This document shows, in pieces, positions 57,800-64,000 of a DNA stretch of 64,000 nucleotides. The position numbers and the translations under genes are program-made. Source of the stretch: Phoenix dactylifera (Eukaryota; Streptophyta; Magnoliopsida; Arecales; Arecaceae); the NCBI RefSeq assembly GCF_009389715.1, contig NW_024067919.1, positions 83,501-147,500 of the forward strand, given 5' to 3'. The number at the start of each line of letters is the position of its first letter. Within the stretch, counting starts at the first letter, position 1. The notes below the pieces were generated by a model. The model made no database searches. It was not told where the DNA came from and saw only the letters and a list, made by a program, of their open reading frames with translations.

Positions 57800-59460
57800 T
57801 AAGCTAGTGATTGGGAGATTCATCAATTGATCCCTCTTTGTTTCTCTTTGGCTTTTCCTGTTCTCCCTGAAGATGATTCCTTATTAACTGGACCTTGTTC
57901 AGTACCTTGCAGCCTTCCACCACTTAGATTAGCCTAGTGACTCTACTTTCCCTATATTCAAGTCACACCAGTTCCACCTCTAGCAATGTTGATTCTGTAA
58001 CATGGTTCCATGCTGCCACTCAATGTCATAGCCTAGTTACTTGCTTTTTGTTCTTGACTAGCACTTTTATTTTATAAATTATTTTTCCAAAATTCGTATT
58101 GTAGAAAAATAATATTTGTCTCATTAGGTAGATCCTAGTTAGCAATACACCATGTCATGAAATCATGCTAGAATATAAAATTCGGACATGATTCCTCTTT
58201 TCTTTAATTTTTTTGGCTATTTTTGGCATAGAAAACCAAAAAGAAGGAGATTTTGCATACTTTGGTGATGCTCTTGGATCGAAGGAGCCCTAAATAGGGA
58301 AAAACTTGGTGACAAAGCACTCTCAAATAACCCACGAGAGAAAAAAGTTCGACATATCCATTTCTCATGCTCCCAACCAATACCACCTGGGAATCGACAG
58401 CTACTAGTCAGATCGACCCGTACCAAGCAGAACCGAGAAGCACAAATCGGTTTGACATAAGATTTCATCCCAGTTCCGCCTAGGATTAGTTAAGCACGGG
58501 CTATACTGCCCTATGCAGCATGATACAACAAACCTTGCTCTAACTTGATTATCCTTTTTCTTTCTGATAGTTACAACTTACAAGTCCCGAAAAGTTTGAT
58601 ACATTGATAATGATAGTCTAGATGATGCTAATGTTTTTGAAAGGAATTATATGCCTTGATTGTTGTTAATGTTTCATTCATTTAGAGGCAAGTCATAAGT
58701 TGCATTTTTTTAAAAATAGTTTGTTTTTAGTAGAGCATCTATTTATCATAATTTGCCTTTTCAAGTTTGAAGTTCTAATGAGACATTCTAAAATGAAATA
58801 TGGTTCCCTTCGAGTTGCTATTACTTTGTCAAGGACGGGAATTTTCTGATAAAAATGAATCTACTTGCCATTTTTGCACTTTGCATAATCGAATGAACAA
58901 TTTCAAGTTTATGTCTTCACTCATCAATTTATTTAGAGTTGCACTAACTTATTTGCAATTACATTCTTGAAGACTTCATGTAAATGGATTGAACACATGC
59001 AAATGGACCTAAATGTGGGAAGCATTTAAAGCCAAATTTGGTCAGACAAAAAGTCGGCAAGAGTCAAGCTCAGTCTAGCTTTTGTTGTCAAGCGAAGCCC
59101 AAGTTTGAAGACGGTTGGTCATATCTAGGTAAAGTCAGTACTAGGTCCAGTCAAAATTTTTGATGGACCAAGTTAGTCTGACATGTTCATAGTCCTAGCT
59201 AGCCATTAGCATTCCTACTCAAAGAAAAAGGCTACATTGTACTTCAAAATTGCGCAATTTGCACCCCCTCTTCTATTTTATCCCCTTTAATGCATCATAA
59301 TAAAGGCTTTTCTCTTAAGTCTAATAAGGGAATGATGATCCGTCGCTTCTATCTCACGTATATCTAACTCTAGTCAACTCTTTACACCATCCATTTTGCC
59401 ATTATATTTACTTCGATAGTGGTTTTATGTGAAGTTTTGGAATTTTCATCGAGGTAATGG
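57800..59460. other. intergenic, no gene recognised
   Basis: No coding family or clear repeat is seen. Open frames on the minus strand at 58204-58468 overlap each other and have no recognisable domain. Confidence 0.4.
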
Positions 59461-59470
59461 TATATAATAG

Positions 59471-59817
59471 GGGCAGTTGCCTGGTGCCATGGTATGCCTT
59501 ATCGGCCTGAACCGGACAGTAAGGGGCATACCGTATCATATCGGTTCGGTATCAGTATCCGATATGGATGGCGTACCAACACTCAGTACGCCAAAAAAAT
59601 TCCGTACCCTACTATACCAATACTATGCTAGCAACCGCTAGTATAGAGTTCGGTACCAAGACGGCAAATCTTGCCTGGGGCAATAGTAAAAGGCTTGGGC
59701 TACCAAGCGAAATAGCACAAGTTCAAGTCCGTAAATAGCACAAGTTGATGTCTATCCTAGTTTGCCCCTCTGAGGACCCTGGATTGCCGAGACTATAGCT
59801 AGGTAATGGCCCTTTTT
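59471..59817 (+). mobile_element. tRNA-derived SINE interrupted by a MITE
   Basis: From 59674 the sequence reads GGCAATAGTAAAAGG, CTTGGGCTACCAAGCG, AAGTTCAAGTCC (B-box-like), AGCACAAGTTG, TTTGCCCCTCTGAGGACCCTGG and a terminal GGCCCTTTTTT. This order is familiar from plant tRNA-derived SINEs. Removing the MITE at 59488-59673 and one duplication rejoins GCCTGGTGC to CAATAGTAAAAGG, restoring a typical SINE head. Confidence 0.55.
59488..59673. mobile_element. MITE of the TACCGGTAC-rich family (copy 4)
   Basis: The left end is CATGGTATGCCTTATCGG and the right end on the minus strand is CAAGATTTGCCGTCTTGG. Flanks are CCTGGTGC (59480-59487) and CCTGGGGC (59674-59681), 7 of 8 equal. The interior has ATACCGTATC, GGTTCGGTATC and CGGTACCAAG words. 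It is 186 bp long and inserted in a SINE. Confidence 0.65.
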
Positions 59818-60566
59818 TATGGTAATGATATAAACATGTATAATTGGATAGAAATGCATTAATAACTATTACAATAATGTTATTAATAGCCAAAATGATA
59901 TGGCATAAAACAACCCATTTAAGTATTAGGAAAAGCCTAATCATTATCCACACCTTCCCTGATAAACATTCAAGTTCCACATGAATTGGATGGCGAACCA
60001 ACAATTAGAAAGGGAAACATGTGGCTAGTGTTGCTACTAGGTAAGATACGTTTACACATGCATTTTTGTTCGGTACCCTTCTATATGATAAAAATAGCAA
60101 ACGATGCTCATTCAATAGCGACAACATTACTCCATATAACAACGACGACATTCTACAACCTCAAAAGCTTGCTACAAATTTCGATGCCTCGTAATTCATA
60201 TGATGATTCAACAAATGAACTCCTATGAGACATATCGCTACCTTCCTATACATGTGCATGTACAAGTATGGTTCACAATTTTTCTTCCCAACGAAAGGAA
60301 ATCTAATCTGCATGCCAAATAGTTATTCAAGTAAACTAAATTGTTTGCCAACTAGGCTTTATCATAGTTGTCATATATTACTCCTACGAAGAGGATTCTA
60401 GGTTCAGGTCCTAGGTGGTGCATCCCAAAGTACTTAAGCCTGGGTAACTTATATTGAGTGGGTCTCCCACCCTTTATCTCTCTCTCTCTCTCTCTCTCTC
60501 TCAACAAATAAAAAATAAACAAAAAACCAAACTATCTTCACATTAACTCTATGTGTGTGTGTGTAT

Positions 60567-60660
60567 GGGGATTGATAACCTACTCCCATTTTTCATTGGA
60601 GAAAAATACCCTTACTTTTTACAACTCTTAAGGGTATTTTATGTCTTTTTACAATCCCAC

Positions 60661-60701
<41 letters not shown>

Positions 60702-61137
60702 TTACTTTTTATAACTCTTAAGGGTATTTTATGTCTTTTTACAATCTCACACTAACTCACCCTCTCAACCCCCCAATTAATATACTCTCTCTCTCTCATA
60801 TATATATACATATATATATATAAACATATAAACAAACAAACAAACATACATACATACATACATATATGTATGTATGTATGTATACATATACATATATAAT
60901 AATACATATATATATATATATATGCATACATATACATACCTACATATATATATATATATATACACTGAGGAGAGAGAGAGAGAGTATTAATTGGGGGGTT
61001 GAGAGGGTGAGTTAATGTGAGATTGTAAAAAGACATAAAATACCCTTAAGAGTTATAAAAAGTAAGGGTATTTTTTGTCTACGGAAAAATGGGTAGATTG
61101 ATAACATACCATAACAGAGAGTAGGTTATCAATCCCC
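60567..61137. mobile_element. foldback element with long inverted arms
   Basis: The left tip is GGGGATTGATAACCTACTC; the right tip is its exact reverse complement ending at 61137. The inner arms at about 60700-60800 and 60970-61072 are near-perfect inverted copies, including AAGAGTTATAAAAAGTAAGG, the GGGGGGTTGAGAGGG block and a GA run. The centre is CATACATACATATATGTATG. The left arm also holds a direct copy of part of itself (60611-60655 resembles 60701-60750) on the far side of a TA run. The short Tyr-Ile-rich open frames on the minus strand at 60752-61036 come from the simple repeats and are not genes. Confidence 0.8.
60661..60699. repeat. (TA)n run inside the foldback element
   Basis: A TA run with one interruption. 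Confidence 0.9.
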
Positions 61138-61159
61138 TATATATATATATATATATATT

Positions 61160-63100
61160 AAAATTCCATCTATAGTACAAGGTGTTTAAAACCAAATTTT
61201 GTTGTGTTATATTAATAATAACTCTGCAAATAAAAAAGCTTTGTTGTTTAGTTTTTAGCGCATACACATTTGGTTGCACGTAATTGAACCTACTACAATT
61301 CTAGTTGCTAAAACAACCTAAATCCCATGCTTGGGTTCCATGAAATTCAACATCTAAAAACTATAACTAAATGATTGGATTAATGTAGCGTTTTAACCTA
61401 AGGCCAAAATGGTTGCAGGTAGTTCGGTTGTTATGCTGAAACAATAAAAATGAGTTTGACATAGTATCGTGATATCATATAATTTAATATATATCAAATA
61501 CAACATATAGCATATTCATTATTACTTGAACACTTGCATCCAGCTCCAATCAACCATGTTGGATACAATATCCGAATCGGATACATATATAAAATTCTTC
61601 ATTTGCAGCTATTAGAGATTTGCAGCGGGCTACACTTTACCAACAATGAGTTAGAGCCTCCATTTTGATGTTAGAAATAAGTAGGATAAGAAACATGCAT
61701 ATTGAGAAACCATACAACGTCTTCCAATTTATAAGATATAAATATGCATTATGTAATTAAAATTATATATTATCGTATGTATCCTTGCATCTCCATTATT
61801 TCCTCTTGTCAAGACAGACATTTGAATATGTATCCAAATCTGTGATTCCCGTGTCTGTCTCCATGCAACACTAACCATATTACATTTATAGCATGAGTAT
61901 CATTATTAGTAATATTACAGTTGATAAAATCATAGTATATCGACAATACTATATGCATGAACTGAAATTTTATAATAATATAATCTATATTATTTTAAAA
62001 TGAAATCTATTTTAATATTGGGGATTTTATCAAGATTTCACATCACTTTTTTTTTTCCAAAAACACTCTCGACCAAAAAAGGGGGGAAAATCCTTTTTTG
62101 GGAAAAAATCCTTCCTGCATAGCTTAACATCTCATTTTATCATAAATATAGGCGCTTGTCCTCTACTCCAAGCAAATTAGTTTAATATGTCATCTTATTA
62201 TATTCAAATTTGGAACTCACCCATTAACTTTACATATAATATAAGACAGAGGTTTAGAATTCACTGTAGTCATCATAAATGTAGAATCTTCACAGGCAAG
62301 ATTTATGAGATTTTTGAAGATCAGATCACTTGTGGCTAGAAATTTCTGCAATTTGTAGAAATAGAATGACTTGCAATCTTTTGTTATAATATCTAGTTGA
62401 TCATTTGTAATCATTTGTTTTATATTTTTACTTTTTATTTCTCTATTGTATTGTACATTTTATTTTTCATTTTAAATTTTATTTGATTTTTAAGTTTAAT
62501 TGATTTTAAATTCATCTTTATATAATATACCTCACGTCAATTGATGAGAGCACAAAAGTGCGATCTACACATCACTTAAATTGGTACTATTGCTAACAAA
62601 TAATAATAAAAGTGCTATATTAATATTATATTTTTGTTGGATGCAGTTGATCGTAAATCAGAGTTAAGATGCGTATTTGGTACAGATTGGGATGATGCAT
62701 AACCCCGAACCTGATCATGCTGGAGCATAATTAATCTGATCAAGTACACTTGCACTCGAGCAACATCAATGATTTATAATCTAACTTTTAATTTGTTTTC
62801 CCAATTGCGAACATGCCCATTTGCTAGTAGTGTTATAATAAAATAGCAAAAAGGCACATGAAATGGCCATTTTAAAAAGTGATCGAAACAATAAACTCAT
62901 ATATCAGTGTTGTTATTTTAATTCTTTTACTTTTAGAGTTTTGGAAACAAAACATAAATAATTGAACTAATGATTCTATATGTAAAATAAAAACTAATTC
63001 AAAAATTATGGATAAATAGTGATTTGAATCCACCTTCCTTCTTAAAGCATTTTGATTTTTCATTTCCTTATTCATTGAGATATTTGATTATAGTTTCTTT
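61160..63100. other. AT-rich intergenic, no gene recognised
   Basis: Frequent stops in all frames and no repeat that I can name. Confidence 0.45.
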
Positions 63101-63105
63101 CTTAT

Positions 63106-63131
63106 ATATACATATATACAATACATACATG

Positions 63132-63165
<34 letters not shown>

Positions 63166-63257
63166 TATATATATGCTATGATACTTGAAAAGATATTTTC
63201 TCCCTCTCTTTATATACATATATATATGTGCGTGTGTGTGTGTGCGCGCGCGCGCGC
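63106..63257. repeat. compound microsatellites with a duplicated spacer
   Basis: (TACA)n and (TA)n at about 63110-63174, then GCTATGATACTTGAAAAGAT, then (TA)n, (GT)n and (GC)n at 63216-63257, then a second GCTATAATACTTGAAAAGAT. The last tract is a continuous alternation of purine and pyrimidine. Confidence 0.85.
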
Positions 63258-64000
63258 TATAATACTTGAAAAGATTTTCTTGCCCAACATACTGTATTAT
63301 TTGATTGCATTTTTCATTTATTGTTGTTTTTTTAAGAATAGATGACCATTTTAGAATTAAAGTATGAGTAGCTTTATCAAAAAAGCTAACAAGCTGAATC
63401 TGCTAAAGAATAATTCAAAATTTTAAACTTTATTTCTTAATATGGTATAGATGAAAATAATAAATATGCGTTATTTTTTATTTTGATATATTAATAATAC
63501 TATGCCTGCTAATATGATAATATGGTGGTATTACAATATTAATATTATCTAAATCATGCGTAGTTTAATACTAAAACATATAGTACGTACTATCATGAGT
63601 ATCATAGTATTAATATGAACTATAATCTTGTGTTGTAAAATATAACCATATGCAATAGAAAATTTATTATATTGGAACAATTCAAAGTATATTCATTATG
63701 ATTATTATAATAGTGATAGATAATAATGTCATTGTATAAGACTAATGCAATATATTACATCTTATTAACAACCATGCCATCCCTTTCCCTCCCTCGCTCC
63801 ATCCATCCCTCTCTTTTCCTCTCTTTCCTTCTCCCTCTCCCCTTCCCTCTCCAGCTCCCCTTTGTCAATATGCGGCGAGTCGGCACAAAACAGTATTGTA
63901 CCATACCGTACCATTGAGGAAAATATGTACAGGTTCTAGTATTGGTTCCACGGACTTTGATCCTGAGCCTTCTCATGGTCATGGTCAAAAAACAAACAAA

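Noticed and set aside
60752..61036. Tyr-Ile-Cys-rich open frame
   Set aside because: Encoded by microsatellites in the foldback element.

Overview
The window is nuclear DNA of a flowering plant. Three spliced genes with GT-AG introns sit in AT-rich, transposon-filled DNA. Introns reach 6.6 kb and intergenic space is full of LTR fragments, hAT-type elements, tRNA-derived SINEs (one of Au type), small inverted-repeat elements and long TA tracts. Gene structure and repeat style suggest a monocot outside the grasses, perhaps a palm. That placement is an inference from memory and cannot be proven here.

Layout. (1) 1108-9837, minus strand: a five-exon gene for organellar (mitochondrial-type) ribosomal protein uL3. 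A telo-box and a site II-like element lie upstream. (2) 9840-17130: intergenic, with a textbook tRNA-derived SINE at 13512-13889 flanked by a perfect 15-bp duplication. (3) 17131-29244, plus strand: a four-exon CRSH gene, a calcium-activated RelA/SpoT homologue with two EF-hands, probably plastid-targeted. Its first intron carries an LTR retrotransposon reduced almost to its two LTRs. (4) 30223-30507, plus strand: a RADIALIS-like MYB/SANT copy broken by one in-frame stop. (5) 30810-32415: a diverged LTR related to the one in the CRSH intron. (6) 33552-48998, plus strand: an eleven-exon class I peptide chain release factor of RF1 type, probably mitochondrial. Exon 3 appears to have lost one base. 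(7) 49000-64000: no intact gene; hAT transposase remains, SINEs, MITEs and simple repeats.

The three genes are all concerned with organelle gene expression: a ribosomal protein, an alarmone synthetase of the stringent response, and a translation terminator. They differ in strand and are separated by repeats, so this is probably coincidence, not a functional cluster.

The most novel item is a small inverted-repeat element family seen in at least four copies (5196-5396, 6114-6385, 40002-40211, 59488-59673). Copies share end sequences close to CAAGGTTYGCCGTCTCGG, interiors rich in TACCGGTAC-like units, and flanking direct repeats of about 8 bp. The item most worth checking for gene function is the apparent one-base deletion in release-factor exon 3.
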